Both the position numbers and the translations under genes were made by a program. A model generated the notes under the pieces. It did not search any database, was not told the DNA's origin, and was given only the letters and a program-made list of their open reading frames with translations. A DNA stretch of 64,000 nucleotides from UBA2450 sp045226015 (GTDB lineage Bacteria; Bacillota_I; Bacilli_A; RFN20; CAG-826): assembly GCA_045226015.1 (NCBI GenBank), contig JBGVBY010000013.1, positions 190,805 to 254,804 on the forward strand. Direction: 5' to 3'. This document shows positions 35,223 through 44,740 of the stretch, piece after piece (position 1 is the first letter of the stretch; each line of letters opens with the position of its first letter).

Positions 35223-35248
35223 GCTACACATTCATGTGTAGCTTTTTT
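35223..35248 (+). terminator. secDF terminator
   Basis: GCTACACA/TGTGTAGC with loop TTCA, six T. It stops five bases before the recJ start codon, leaving almost no leader for recJ. Confidence 0.85.
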
Positions 35249-35253
35249 AAATT

Positions 35254-36813
35254 ATGAACAAATCACTATTAGAACGACTATTAGATTTTTATCACATCTC
35301 TTATGATGAATATTTAAGTTTGACTGCGCCTACTAGTCTATTAACTTTTAAAGGCGATCATTCTTTTAAAGATGTGAATAAAGCTATCGACTTAGTTAAA
35401 GAATCAATCGCTAATAATGAGAAGATCATTGTCTATGGTGATTACGACGCAGACGGAGTAATGGGAACTAGCATTTTAGTGAAGATGTTTTCCTATCTAA
35501 ACTATGTCGTCGATTATTATTTGCCTAACCGTTATAACGATGGTTATGGCTTAAATTTAGAACACGCAAAAGAATATGTTCAAAAGGGGTATAACTTAGT
35601 GATTACCGTTGATAACGGTATAACAGCTTTTGAACCTATTGAATATTTGAAAAACAACGGCGTTAAGGTTCTAGTATTGGACCATCATCAAGCCTTAGAT
35701 CATTTACCAATAGCGGATGCGATTTGTCACCCACTTATTTCTGAATTTGGTAATACAACTTCTAGTGGGGCCTTTACAGCCTTTATTTATTCAATTTCAC
35801 TACTTAATCGTATTGATAAATATTTAGCCACCTTGGCCGCTTTTTCAGTTATTAGCGACATGATGCCTTTGCACGAATATAACCGAAATCTCTTAAGAGC
35901 GGTTTTTAAGGATTATGAACCAGGCGAATTTAAAGCCTTAGACTTATTAGCAGATCATGAAAAATTAGACGAGCAACTCATCGGAATGAAGGTTGCCCCT
36001 AGAATTAACTCGATCGGACGTCTTTGTGAGGATGAATCCATTAACGAAATAGTGAAATTTTTCGTCACTGATGATGAAAACTTTATTTTAAACTACTTTT
36101 CTCATATTCTAGAGACAAATGAACAAAGAAAATTGTTCTCAAAAACTGAAATAGATGAATCAGGAATCGATCACAAATTATCTACTATTGTAATTAAAGG
36201 TGATTTTAAAGAAGGAATTATCGGTTTAGTAGCTAATTCACTCATGAATAAATACAACAAACCGACAGTGGTGTTTGCTAAAACTTTAGACGGTAATCTT
36301 AAAGGAAGCGCTAGAGCTCCAGAAGGCTACAATTTAGTGAAAGCATTTGAAGACGCTAGTGAAATTCTTTTAACCGCTGGAGGACATAGTAACGCAGCGG
36401 GATGCTCTATTAAAGAAAGTTATTTTGAAAAGTTTAAAAACATCTTTGATGTTTCAATATCTAAAAATCCAATAGAAATCGTCAAACACGAATACATCGA
36501 TATCAAACTCAACGAACTCAGTTTCGAAAATGAAGCATTAGTTAAATCTTTCTCACCTTTTGGAGAAGGTTGGCAAGCACCAAATTTCAGATTAAGGCAC
36601 TTAAAAGTTGATGCTTTAACAAAATCGCGCGATCACAAGCATATCATTACAACTTTAGGCAATAGTCTTAAACTTGTGTTCTTTAATTTCCCAAATGATT
36701 TTATCGAGAACAAATCGTATGTCGATGTTATCGGAACATTTAGCAAAAAATCCTATAAAGGTTATAACTATATCGAATTCATGTGTACTAAATTTTTAGA
36801 CACTGAAGATTAA
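35254..36813 (+). CDS. recJ: Single-stranded-DNA-specific exonuclease RecJ
   Basis: 519 residues. DHH phosphoesterase motifs: VYGDYDADGVMGTSILV (motif I), VITVDNGI (II) and LVLDHHQ (III); the DHHA1 motif GGHSNAAGCSI is present, followed by a C-terminal OB-type domain. It is much shorter than B. subtilis RecJ (about 790), lacking the extra C-terminal domain, but holds the complete nuclease core. The ATG is directly behind the secDF terminator with no ribosome site, so expression may rely on read-through or a leaderless start. Apt, usually between recJ and relA, is missing. Confidence 0.9.
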   Translation: MNKSLLERLLDFYHISYDEYLSLTAPTSLLTFKGDHSFKDVNKAIDLVKESIANNEKIIVYGDYDADGVMGTSILVKMFSYLNYVVDYYLPNRYNDGYGLNLEHAKEYVQKGYNLVITVDNGITAFEPIEYLKNNGVKVLVLDHHQALDHLPIADAICHPLISEFGNTTSSGAFTAFIYSISLLNRIDKYLATLAAFSVISDMMPLHEYNRNLLRAVFKDYEPGEFKALDLLADHEKLDEQLIGMKVAPRINSIGRLCEDESINEIVKFFVTDDENFILNYFSHILETNEQRKLFSKTEIDESGIDHKLSTIVIKGDFKEGIIGLVANSLMNKYNKPTVVFAKTLDGNLKGSARAPEGYNLVKAFEDASEILLTAGGHSNAAGCSIKESYFEKFKNIFDVSISKNPIEIVKHEYIDIKLNELSFENEALVKSFSPFGEGWQAPNFRLRHLKVDALTKSRDHKHIITTLGNSLKLVFFNFPNDFIENKSYVDVIGTFSKKSYKGYNYIEFMCTKFLDTED

Positions 36814-36847
36814 ACTACATTTTCAATTCAATCATATTACGAAAATG

Positions 36848-36880
36848 CAAAATTATTGGAATATATAATTTTGTTTTTTT
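36848..36880 (+). terminator. recJ terminator
   Basis: CAAAATTAT/ATAATTTTG with an eight-base loop and seven T. Confidence 0.75.
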
Positions 36881-36899
36881 ATTTTCGTTTCTTTATTGC

Positions 36900-36928
36900 T
36901 TTAATAAAGTAATAAATGAGACTAAAAT
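36900..36928 (+). promoter_or_regulatory. Promoter of a leaderless rsh mRNA
   Basis: TTTAAT (36900-36905), 17-bp spacer, TAAAAT (36923-36928), seven bases to the ATG at 36936. Confidence 0.45.
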
Positions 36929-36935
36929 TATCAGT

Positions 36936-39149
36936 ATGAAAGAAACAAAGAATAGTCTAGTCAACGGAGGATATCCTTTACACACCTTTGAACAACTAAA
37001 GGAAGTCTATGAAGGATACATCACAAATCCAGCTGATCGCGCTAACATTGAAAAAGCGTATTCTTTTATTCTTGAAAAACATAACGGGCAATTTAGAAAA
37101 AGTGGTGAGCCATATTATCATCATCTTTTAGAAGTTGCCTATATCTTAGCCACTCTTCAAGCTGGGCCAGCGACAATTATTGCTGGTTTATTACATGATG
37201 TTGTTGAAGACACCGATGTACAAATTGAAGAAATTAGTAAAGTTTGGGGAAAGGATGTCGCAAAACTAGTTGATGCCTTAACCAAGATTCAAAGACTTAA
37301 ATTATCCAAGATTGATAGTGAAGATTTCGAAGCTGAAGACCATCGTAAAATCTTTATTGGCATGGCTAAAGACATCCGTGTCATTATCATTAAACTCGCA
37401 GACCGTCTCCACAACATGAGAACTCTTGCGTCTTTAAAGCCTGAAAGACAACAAGCTTTAGCAAAAGAAACTAGAGAAGTGTTCGTTCCAATTGCTCATA
37501 GACTAGGTCTTGATAAAATCAAATGTGAACTCGCAGACCTCTGCTTAAAATACTTGGATCCAGAAAAATATAACGAGATTGTTAAGTTACTTTCTCATAA
37601 AGAGAAAACACTTAGTAAATCTTTAACCAGCTTCCAAAAGAAACTCGCTGATTTACTATTTGCACACAACATTCCATTTGAAATTTCTTCACGTGTCAAA
37701 TCCATCTCTTCAATTTATGAAAAGATGTATGTCAAAGGACACGCTTTTGATGAAATATATGACATTCTCGCTCTTCGTATCATTTGTGATACCGAGATTC
37801 AATGTTATGAAATCTTAGGTTTAATCCACCAAAGTTATAAACCTGTTCCAATGAGATTCAAGGATTATATTGCGATGCCTAAACCTAATATGTATCAATC
37901 CTTACACACAACAGTTATTTCTGGCGATGGAAACTTCTATGAAGTTCAAATCAGAACTAAATACATGGACGAAATCGCTGAAGCTGGTGTTGCGGCTCAT
38001 TGGGCCTATAAAGAAAGAAAAGGATACGATCCTAAAGAAGAACAAAAAGAAATTGAGAATAAATTACACTGGTTTAGAGACTTTGTCTCTATGAGCAGTG
38101 ATGAACACGAAAATGCTTCAGAATACATGGAGTCTCTTACTCATGATATTTTTGAAGCGAATGTGTACGTGTTCACGCCTAATGGAAAAGTCATCGAACT
38201 CGCCCAAGGATCAACTCCAATTGACTTTGCATATCGCATTCACACAAAGGTGGGCGATAGTGCAGTAGGCGCGCTCGTTAATGGAAACATGGTCCCACTT
38301 AACACAGTCTTAAAGACTGGCGATATGGTGGAAATCAAAACAAGTAAATCTTCTCCTGGACCAAGTGAAGGTTGGCTTGAATTTGTTAAGACAAATCTTG
38401 CTAGAACTCAAATTAAGAAATACATCACTAAGAAAAGCGCCGAACTTGTTAGAGAAGAAAAAATTGAAAAAGGCAAACAAAGTGCGATTGATGCATTTGA
38501 TGATCGAGGAATCGATGAAGAAGAAATGCTTAATCTCATTTCAGATAAGAAAGTGTTAGAACACTTTGAGGTTGAGGATGTTGATGAATTATTTATCGGA
38601 ATTTCTAATAGAAAACCAACAACAACCGCAATTATTGATTTTTTGGGAATCAAAAAACCTCTCGTTCTTCCAACTGGTAAAAGCAAAAATAGAAGTGGTG
38701 ATTCTTGCCCGGTCTATTGTAAAGGTGCAGATCGCATAGCGATTTCTCTTGCTAATTGCTGTACCCCAATTCCAGGAGACATGATTAAGGGCTATATCAC
38801 TCAAGGAAAAGGCATTACTGTCCATCGACATAATTGCCCAAACATTTCTAAAGAAAAAGAAAGATTAATCGATGTTTATTGGAAAAAGGATATCGAATAT
38901 GCAACTTATCCTGTGGATATTAGTCTAGAAGCTAATGACCGTCCAAATTTATTAATCGATATCATGAATACAATGGGTAGTGCAAAAGTTACCGTGACTT
39001 CTATCCATGCTCAGCTAGAGCATCACAATCGTTCAATTACTAATGTAAGTATGACAATCTACGTTAGTGATTCAAAACGATTAAACGACATATTTAACAT
39101 TTTGTTAAACGTTAAAGGTGTCTATGAAATTAAAAGAGTAATTCATTAA
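36936..39149 (+). CDS. relA: Bifunctional (p)ppGpp synthetase/hydrolase (RSH)
   Basis: 737 residues with the full long-RSH layout. The HD hydrolase (about 45-200) has YYHHLLEVAYI and LLHDVVEDTD, plus RLHNMRTL, so hydrolysis is likely intact. The synthetase (about 240-355) has YDILALRIICD and the GTP-binding run RFKDYIAMPKPNMYQSLHTT. TGS (about 405-470, VYVFTPNGKVIELAQGSTPIDFAY) and a C-terminal ACT domain (from about 660) follow. It sets alarmone levels in starvation. No ribosome site; probably leaderless. Confidence 0.94.
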   Translation: MKETKNSLVNGGYPLHTFEQLKEVYEGYITNPADRANIEKAYSFILEKHNGQFRKSGEPYYHHLLEVAYILATLQAGPATIIAGLLHDVVEDTDVQIEEISKVWGKDVAKLVDALTKIQRLKLSKIDSEDFEAEDHRKIFIGMAKDIRVIIIKLADRLHNMRTLASLKPERQQALAKETREVFVPIAHRLGLDKIKCELADLCLKYLDPEKYNEIVKLLSHKEKTLSKSLTSFQKKLADLLFAHNIPFEISSRVKSISSIYEKMYVKGHAFDEIYDILALRIICDTEIQCYEILGLIHQSYKPVPMRFKDYIAMPKPNMYQSLHTTVISGDGNFYEVQIRTKYMDEIAEAGVAAHWAYKERKGYDPKEEQKEIENKLHWFRDFVSMSSDEHENASEYMESLTHDIFEANVYVFTPNGKVIELAQGSTPIDFAYRIHTKVGDSAVGALVNGNMVPLNTVLKTGDMVEIKTSKSSPGPSEGWLEFVKTNLARTQIKKYITKKSAELVREEKIEKGKQSAIDAFDDRGIDEEEMLNLISDKKVLEHFEVEDVDELFIGISNRKPTTTAIIDFLGIKKPLVLPTGKSKNRSGDSCPVYCKGADRIAISLANCCTPIPGDMIKGYITQGKGITVHRHNCPNISKEKERLIDVYWKKDIEYATYPVDISLEANDRPNLLIDIMNTMGSAKVTVTSIHAQLEHHNRSITNVSMTIYVSDSKRLNDIFNILLNVKGVYEIKRVIH

Positions 39150-39161
39150 GGAGTGACGTCT

Positions 39162-40451
39162 ATGGAAATAATCAATAACGTTAAAGGCACTCACGACATA
39201 TTCGGCGAAGAAAATAACGCCTATGAATATGTTGAGTCTGTCATGAAATCTATTGCGGAAATCTACGCGTTTAAAGGTGTTAGGCCTCCAGTCTTAGAAT
39301 CCGAAAAAGTTTTTAGTCGTGGGGTTGGAGAATCTAGCGATATCGTTAGAAAAGAAATGTATACATTTCTAGATAAAGGCAACCGCCAAATCACTCTCCG
39401 TCCAGAATTTACTGCCGGAATCATGAGAATGGTGGTTCAAAATAAGTTATACGCAACCAACGAGCTTCCACTTAAGTTATATTACTTAGGTCCAGTCTTT
39501 AGATATGAAAGACCACAATTAGGAAGATATCGTCAATTCAACCAATTCGGTGTTGAATCAATCGGCCATGATTCCTTATATAACGACCTTGAAGTTATCG
39601 TTTTAGCGTACACAATTTTATGTTCCCTTGGTTTAGAGGGTGTTACCTTAAAAATCAACACACTAGGTGATGAAGAATCACGTAACAATTATCGTGCTGC
39701 TTTAAAATCATATTTCGCATCACATGTTAGTAACATGTGTGATGACTGCAAATCACGTTTTGAACTCAATCCACTTAGAATTCTCGACTGTAAAGTTCCT
39801 GAAGATCAAGAGATTGTAAAAGGTGCACCAAAAATTAATGATTATCTTTCAGAATCTAGTAAAGTAAGATTTGATAACATCAAAGACGCTCTTGAAGTCC
39901 TTAAAATTCCATATGAAGTCGATCAAGGACTCGTAAGAGGTTTAGATTATTATTCCGAAACTGTCTTTGAATTCCATTATCAAAGCAAAACAGGTGTCAA
40001 CTATGGCGCTATAGGCGCAGGCGGACATTATGGCAAGCTCATGAAAGAACTTGGTGGTCCAGAATTACCAGGCGTTGGATTCTCTTTTGGAATCGAAAGA
40101 GTGGTATCCGTCTTAAAAGACGACAACTTACTTACAGATGTTGAAGATGACATTGATGTTTACATCATGCCACTCAGTGAAGAAACAATGCTCTATAGCC
40201 AAGAAATCGCTACACTCTTACGTAATGCAGGAGCGTACAAAACCGATATGTGCTTTGATAAAACAAAGCTTGGCAATATGTTTAAAAGAGCAAGCAATAA
40301 AAAGGCAAAATACGCAATTATCATCGGAGAAGATGAAGTTAAAAAAGAATCAGTCATTCTTAAAGACTTACAAAAACAAGAACAAATCGAAGTTAAATCC
40401 GATGATCTAATTAATAAATTAGATGAATTAACAAAAGAAGAGGAGGAATAG
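39162..40451 (+). CDS. hisS: Histidyl-tRNA synthetase
   Basis: 429 residues from ATG 39162, with AAGGAG eight bases upstream overlapping the rsh end; a start at 39153 would fall on the ribosome site. Class II motifs: motif 2 FRYERPQLGRYRQFNQFG, the His-specific RGLDYYSETVFEF and GAGGHYGKLMKELGG, and the C-terminal anticodon-binding domain. aspS follows two bases later, the conserved hisS-aspS pair. Confidence 0.96.
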   Translation: MEIINNVKGTHDIFGEENNAYEYVESVMKSIAEIYAFKGVRPPVLESEKVFSRGVGESSDIVRKEMYTFLDKGNRQITLRPEFTAGIMRMVVQNKLYATNELPLKLYYLGPVFRYERPQLGRYRQFNQFGVESIGHDSLYNDLEVIVLAYTILCSLGLEGVTLKINTLGDEESRNNYRAALKSYFASHVSNMCDDCKSRFELNPLRILDCKVPEDQEIVKGAPKINDYLSESSKVRFDNIKDALEVLKIPYEVDQGLVRGLDYYSETVFEFHYQSKTGVNYGAIGAGGHYGKLMKELGGPELPGVGFSFGIERVVSVLKDDNLLTDVEDDIDVYIMPLSEETMLYSQEIATLLRNAGAYKTDMCFDKTKLGNMFKRASNKKAKYAIIIGEDEVKKESVILKDLQKQEQIEVKSDDLINKLDELTKEEEE

Positions 40452-40453
40452 TC

Positions 40454-42187
40454 GTGGAAAGAACATGTTTTAACACCGAACTCAACGAAAAGAATGTCGG
40501 TCAAGAAGTATCTTTAATCGGCTGGGTGAGCAAGAAAAGAAATCTTGGCTCAATCGTCTTTATCGATCTTAGAGATCGTAGTGGTATTATCCAAGTCACC
40601 GTTAACGAGGGAGTAGAAATTCCTGATGTGCGTAATGAATACGTTATCTCCGTTAAAGGTACAGTTTCTTTAAAAGAAAAAGCCAATCCAAACCTTAAAA
40701 CAGGAAAGATTGAAATTATCGCTAAAGAAATCAAAGTGATTAACACCGCTAAAACAACTCCGCTCATTATCGCGGATGAAACAGACGCACTCGAAGATAC
40801 ACGTCTAAAATACCGTTATCTCGATTTAAGACGTCCTGTCATGCAATCATACATGGATGTTCGTCACCAAATCAAAATGGCGGTTCACGAATATTTATCA
40901 AAGAACCACTTCATAGAAGTGGAAACACCAATTTTAACATTATCTACTCCAGAAGGAGCTAGAGACTATCTCGTTCCAAGTAGAGTGCATCACGGTAAGT
41001 TCTATGCCTTACCACAATCCCCGCAAATCTTTAAACAACTCTTAATGATTGCCGGATTTGAAAGATATTATCAAATCGCAAGATGCTTTAGAGATGAAGA
41101 TTTAAGAGCGGATCGTCAACCAGACTTCACTCAAATTGATATCGAAACAAGCTTCCTTGATCAAGATCAATTCCTCACCATGATGGAAGGTCTCATCAAA
41201 GAAATCTTTAAGAAAACTATCAACTATGATGTAGTTACTCCACTTAGAAGGCTCTCTTATAAAGAAGCAATGGATAACTATGGTAGCGATAAACCAGATA
41301 CCAGATTCGATATCAAACTAAATGATGTCAAAGACATCTTTAGTAACACCGAATTCTCTGGATTTAAAGATGTTGAAGCTATTAAAGCAATTGTTGTTCC
41401 TGGAGTCAGTAGTTCTACTAGTAGAAAAGTTATTGATGAACTTACATTAGAAGCAAAGAAATTCGGATTAGGCGGTTTAAGCGTTATTAAAGTTGAAAAC
41501 AATGTCTTTACCGGTTCATTCGTTAAATTCCTCTCAGAAGCAGAAATTGAGGCTTTAAAAGCCAAATTAAATATCAATGATAATGATTTATTAATCATTG
41601 CTGCTGGTAAGTATAATCGTGTATGCCCACTATTGGGTGCATTGCGTTTACGTTATGGTAGAGAACTAGGCTTAATCAAACCAGGTACCTTTGATTTATT
41701 ATGGGTTGTTGACTTCCCTCTCTTTGAAAGAGATGTCGAAAACGGTCAAATCACTTCAACCCATCACCCATTCACTCGTCCTAGAGATGAAGACCTTAAA
41801 TATCTCGATAGTGACCCAACCAAGATTTTATCATACGCTTATGACATAGTCATAAATGGATATGAAGCTGGTGGTGGTTCTTTAAGAATTTACGACCAAG
41901 ATGTACAAAAGAAAATCTTCCAAGTTCTTGGTTTATCTGATGAAGACATTAAACGTAAGTTTGGATTCTTTGTCGACGCTTTCCAATATGGCACACCTCC
42001 ACATGCAGGCATGGCCTTTGGCTTAGATAGACTCACCATGATTTTAGGTGGAACTGACAATATTAGAGATGTCATTGCCTTCCCTAAAAATCTTGCTGCA
42101 GTTTGCCCAATGTCAGGAGCACCTAACATCGTTGATCAAGCTCAACTTGATGACTTAGGAATTGCTGTCACAGATTGGGAAAAATAA
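40454..42187 (+). CDS. aspS: Aspartyl-tRNA synthetase
   Basis: 577 residues, bacterial type. N-terminal OB anticodon domain (VSLIGWVSKKRNLGSIVFIDLRDRSG), class II core (FRDEDLRADRQPDFTQIDIE; GMAFGLDRL), and the inserted GAD domain between them (about 280-420). GTG start with AGGAGG seven bases upstream. Whether it is discriminating or not cannot be told. No terminator follows; the next 67 bases hold a palindrome and iterons. Confidence 0.96.
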   Translation: MERTCFNTELNEKNVGQEVSLIGWVSKKRNLGSIVFIDLRDRSGIIQVTVNEGVEIPDVRNEYVISVKGTVSLKEKANPNLKTGKIEIIAKEIKVINTAKTTPLIIADETDALEDTRLKYRYLDLRRPVMQSYMDVRHQIKMAVHEYLSKNHFIEVETPILTLSTPEGARDYLVPSRVHHGKFYALPQSPQIFKQLLMIAGFERYYQIARCFRDEDLRADRQPDFTQIDIETSFLDQDQFLTMMEGLIKEIFKKTINYDVVTPLRRLSYKEAMDNYGSDKPDTRFDIKLNDVKDIFSNTEFSGFKDVEAIKAIVVPGVSSSTSRKVIDELTLEAKKFGLGGLSVIKVENNVFTGSFVKFLSEAEIEALKAKLNINDNDLLIIAAGKYNRVCPLLGALRLRYGRELGLIKPGTFDLLWVVDFPLFERDVENGQITSTHHPFTRPRDEDLKYLDSDPTKILSYAYDIVINGYEAGGGSLRIYDQDVQKKIFQVLGLSDEDIKRKFGFFVDAFQYGTPPHAGMAFGLDRLTMILGGTDNIRDVIAFPKNLAAVCPMSGAPNIVDQAQLDDLGIAVTDWEK

Positions 42188-42192
42188 ACAAA

Positions 42193-42209
42193 TATATACA
42201 AAGTATATA
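42193..42209 (+). promoter_or_regulatory. Palindrome before tkt, shares core with the HTH-glmM site
   Basis: Arms TATATAC/GTATATA with AAA between. The core ATACAAAGTAT is identical to that of the 3894-3914 palindrome. Confidence 0.45.
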
Positions 42210-42213
42210 CAAA

Positions 42214-42242
42214 TACTAATTGAATACTAAATAATTACTAAA
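42214..42242 (+). repeat. Three 11-bp-phased TACTAA iterons
   Basis: TACTAAT (42214), TACTAAA (42225) and TACTAAA (42236), each exactly 11 bp apart, between aspS and tkt and ending at the tkt ribosome site AAAGGAG. The same phased repeats occur at 53709, 57081 and 62540. Confidence 0.65.
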
Positions 42243-42254
42243 GGAGAGTTATTC

Positions 42255-44228
42255 ATGAAAGACATTCAAGAGTTAAGTGTCGCTACGATTAGAAGCTTAT
42301 GTATCGACATGATTAACAAGGCAAATTCTGGTCACCCAGGAATGGCATTAGGCAGTGCGCCTATTATGTACACTTTGTTTACAAAACACTTAGTGGCCAA
42401 TCCAAAAGATCCAGAATGGGCAAATCGTGACCGCTTTGTATTATCTGCAGGACACGCATCAAGCCTACTTTATTCGATGCTTCACTTATGCGGATACGAA
42501 GTATCACTCGAAGATTTAAAGAAGTTTAGACAATTAGACTCTTTAACTCCAGGCCACCCAGAATATCACTGGACAAAAGGTGTTGATGCAACAAGCGGAC
42601 CTTTAGGTCAAGGTATTGCTCAAGCTGTTGGTATGGCTTTAGCAGAAGAATCTATCGCTGCTAACTACACTGATGGCAAAAAGATTATGGACCATTACAC
42701 ATATGTTTTGTGTGGTGATGGATGCTTACAAGAAGGATTGTCTCAAGAAGCAATCTCTTTTGCAGGACACCAAAAATTAAACAAATTAATCTTATTCTAT
42801 GATGCCAATCAAGTTACACTTGATGGAGGATTAGATTTATCATTCTCTGAAAACGTTAAGAACAGATTCCTTGCTAGTGAATGGAATGTCTTAGAAGTTA
42901 ATGATGGTAATGATGTTAAAGCAATCGACAAGGCTATCGTTGATGCTAAGAAATCAAAAGACAAACCAACTTTAATCATGGTTCACACCGTTATTGGATT
43001 TGGTAGTGCTAAACAAGGAACATCCAAAGTTCACGGTTCTCCTTTAGGAGCTGAAGACGGAAAACACGCTAAAGTTGATGTTTACGGCTTTGATCATGAA
43101 GACTTCTTTATTCCAGAAGAAGTTAAAAAACATTTCGAAGAAACATTCGTTGCTCGTGGTGAAAAAGCTTACGAAGACTATAAGAAAGGATTCGAAAAGT
43201 ATAGAAAAGACCACGAAGCAGAAGCTGCTCGCTTTGAATCTCTCGAACATTTAGATTTATCTAAATATATTCCAGAAGAACTCCCAGACTTCGTTGAAGG
43301 TAGTTCAGCAAGTACACGTGTTGCAAGCGGAAAAGCACTAAATGCATATATGCTCGCCTGCCCAATGCTCGTTGGTGGTAGCGCTGACGTCGCTGGTTCA
43401 GTTATGACTAAACTCGATGGTGGTGTGAATTTCACACCAGAACACCGTGATGGTCACAATGTTAACTGGGGTATTAGAGAATTTGCTATGGGTTGTATGC
43501 AAAACGGTATGCTTCTCCATGGTGGAATTAGAAGTTATGTTGGCTGCTTTGCAGTCTTCTCAGACTATATGAAACCTGCTATTAGAATGGCGGCCCTTTC
43601 TCATCTTCCAGGTATCTATTTATTCTCACACGACAGCATTGCTGTCGGAGAAGATGGTCCAACCCATCAACCAATTGAACAACTCGCAATGCTTCGTTCA
43701 ATTCCAAATATGAGAGTCCTTAGACCTGCTGATGAAAGAGAAACATATGCTTGTTGGAAACTTGCTCTTAAGAGCACATCTACTCCAACTGCTCTCATCT
43801 TATCTAGACAAAACTTACCACTTCTTGAAAATAGTAGCGATGAAGGTGTCAGTAGAGGTGCCTACGTTGTTTCTAAAGAAAAGAAGAAAGCCGACTTAGT
43901 GTTAATTGCTACAGGTAGTGAAGTTGCTTTAGCAATTGAAGCCCAAAAGAAATTATTAGAATTTCACATTGATGTTCGTGTTGTCTCAATGCCTTCCTGG
44001 GAAGTCTTTGACGAACAAGATAAAGAATATCGTAGAAGTGTACTTCTTTTACCAAGTGAAAGACGTGTCAGCGTGGAAATGCTCTCAACGTTCGGTTGGG
44101 GTAAATGGGCTAAGTATCATATGGGATTAGATCACTTCGGAGCGTCTGCTCCTGCTAAAGATGTAATCAATAAATTTGATTACACAAGTGATCATCTCGT
44201 TGAAATCTGCAAAAATATATTGAAGTAA
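42255..44228 (+). CDS. tkt: Transketolase
   Basis: 657 residues. Thiamine diphosphate site GDGCLQEGLSQEA, N-terminal SGHPGMALGSAPIMYTLF, the pyrimidine domain with DSIAVGEDGPTHQPIEQLAMLR, and C-terminal domain. It links the pentose phosphate pathway to glycolysis. AAAGGAGAG is the ribosome site. The palindrome and iterons in the 67-base leader are candidate control sites. A terminator follows. Confidence 0.95.
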   Translation: MKDIQELSVATIRSLCIDMINKANSGHPGMALGSAPIMYTLFTKHLVANPKDPEWANRDRFVLSAGHASSLLYSMLHLCGYEVSLEDLKKFRQLDSLTPGHPEYHWTKGVDATSGPLGQGIAQAVGMALAEESIAANYTDGKKIMDHYTYVLCGDGCLQEGLSQEAISFAGHQKLNKLILFYDANQVTLDGGLDLSFSENVKNRFLASEWNVLEVNDGNDVKAIDKAIVDAKKSKDKPTLIMVHTVIGFGSAKQGTSKVHGSPLGAEDGKHAKVDVYGFDHEDFFIPEEVKKHFEETFVARGEKAYEDYKKGFEKYRKDHEAEAARFESLEHLDLSKYIPEELPDFVEGSSASTRVASGKALNAYMLACPMLVGGSADVAGSVMTKLDGGVNFTPEHRDGHNVNWGIREFAMGCMQNGMLLHGGIRSYVGCFAVFSDYMKPAIRMAALSHLPGIYLFSHDSIAVGEDGPTHQPIEQLAMLRSIPNMRVLRPADERETYACWKLALKSTSTPTALILSRQNLPLLENSSDEGVSRGAYVVSKEKKKADLVLIATGSEVALAIEAQKKLLEFHIDVRVVSMPSWEVFDEQDKEYRRSVLLLPSERRVSVEMLSTFGWGKWAKYHMGLDHFGASAPAKDVINKFDYTSDHLVEICKNILK

Positions 44229-44246
44229 TATCACTTTGATAAACAT

Positions 44247-44280
44247 AAAGGAATGGATTATTACCATTTCTTTTTGTTTT
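44247..44280 (+). terminator. tkt terminator
   Basis: AAAGGAATGG/CCATTTCTTT (one G-T) with loop ATTATTA and T-rich tail, overlapping the -35 of nusB. Confidence 0.75.
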
Positions 44281-44307
44281 GCCTTTGAGATATATTTTAT
44301 ATATAAT
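44279..44307 (+). promoter_or_regulatory. nusB promoter
   Basis: TTGCCT, 17-bp spacer, TATAAT (44302-44307), then ten bases to the ATG; the leader is at most a few bases. Confidence 0.6.
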
Positions 44308-44317
44308 ATCAACGCTT

Positions 44318-44740
44318 ATGGAACTATCTAGAAATCAACAACACTTTATAATCATGACTGTCATTTACAATGAACTCACCGATTTTACCTTTGGAGAAGG
44401 GAAATTAGAGAGAAGCGCAGTTGAACTTTTGTGTTCCTTATGTGAATGTGAAGAGAACGAAATTGATAGATACATGTATGACACAGTGATGACTTCCCTC
44501 ACTAAATATAGTGAGATCAAAGAAGCATTCACTCCATACTTGAAAAATTGGAAGTGGGAAAGACTGCCTTTATTAACTCAAGCAATCTTGATGATGAGTT
44601 ATTCCCATTACAAATACGTTGAAAGAACTGATAAATCAGTTGTTATTAATATCGCTGTCTCTTTAGCAAAGAAATATATTGATGAAAAACAAGCGAAATT
44701 TATCAACGGAATTCTTGATTCTGGAGTCTTAGATAAATGA
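44318..44740 (+). CDS. nusB: Transcription antitermination protein NusB
   Basis: 140 residues from ATG 44318; a longer frame from 44279 runs through the promoter. Helical NusB fold with the C-terminal signature VVINIAVSLAKKYIDEKQAKFINGILDSGV. It binds boxA RNA with NusE in rRNA antitermination. The stop overlaps the xseA start (ATGA). The operon nusB-xseA-xseB-dxs is conserved in Firmicutes except for ispA, missing here. Confidence 0.92.
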   Translation: MELSRNQQHFIIMTVIYNELTDFTFGEGKLERSAVELLCSLCECEENEIDRYMYDTVMTSLTKYSEIKEAFTPYLKNWKWERLPLLTQAILMMSYSHYKYVERTDKSVVINIAVSLAKKYIDEKQAKFINGILDSGVLDK

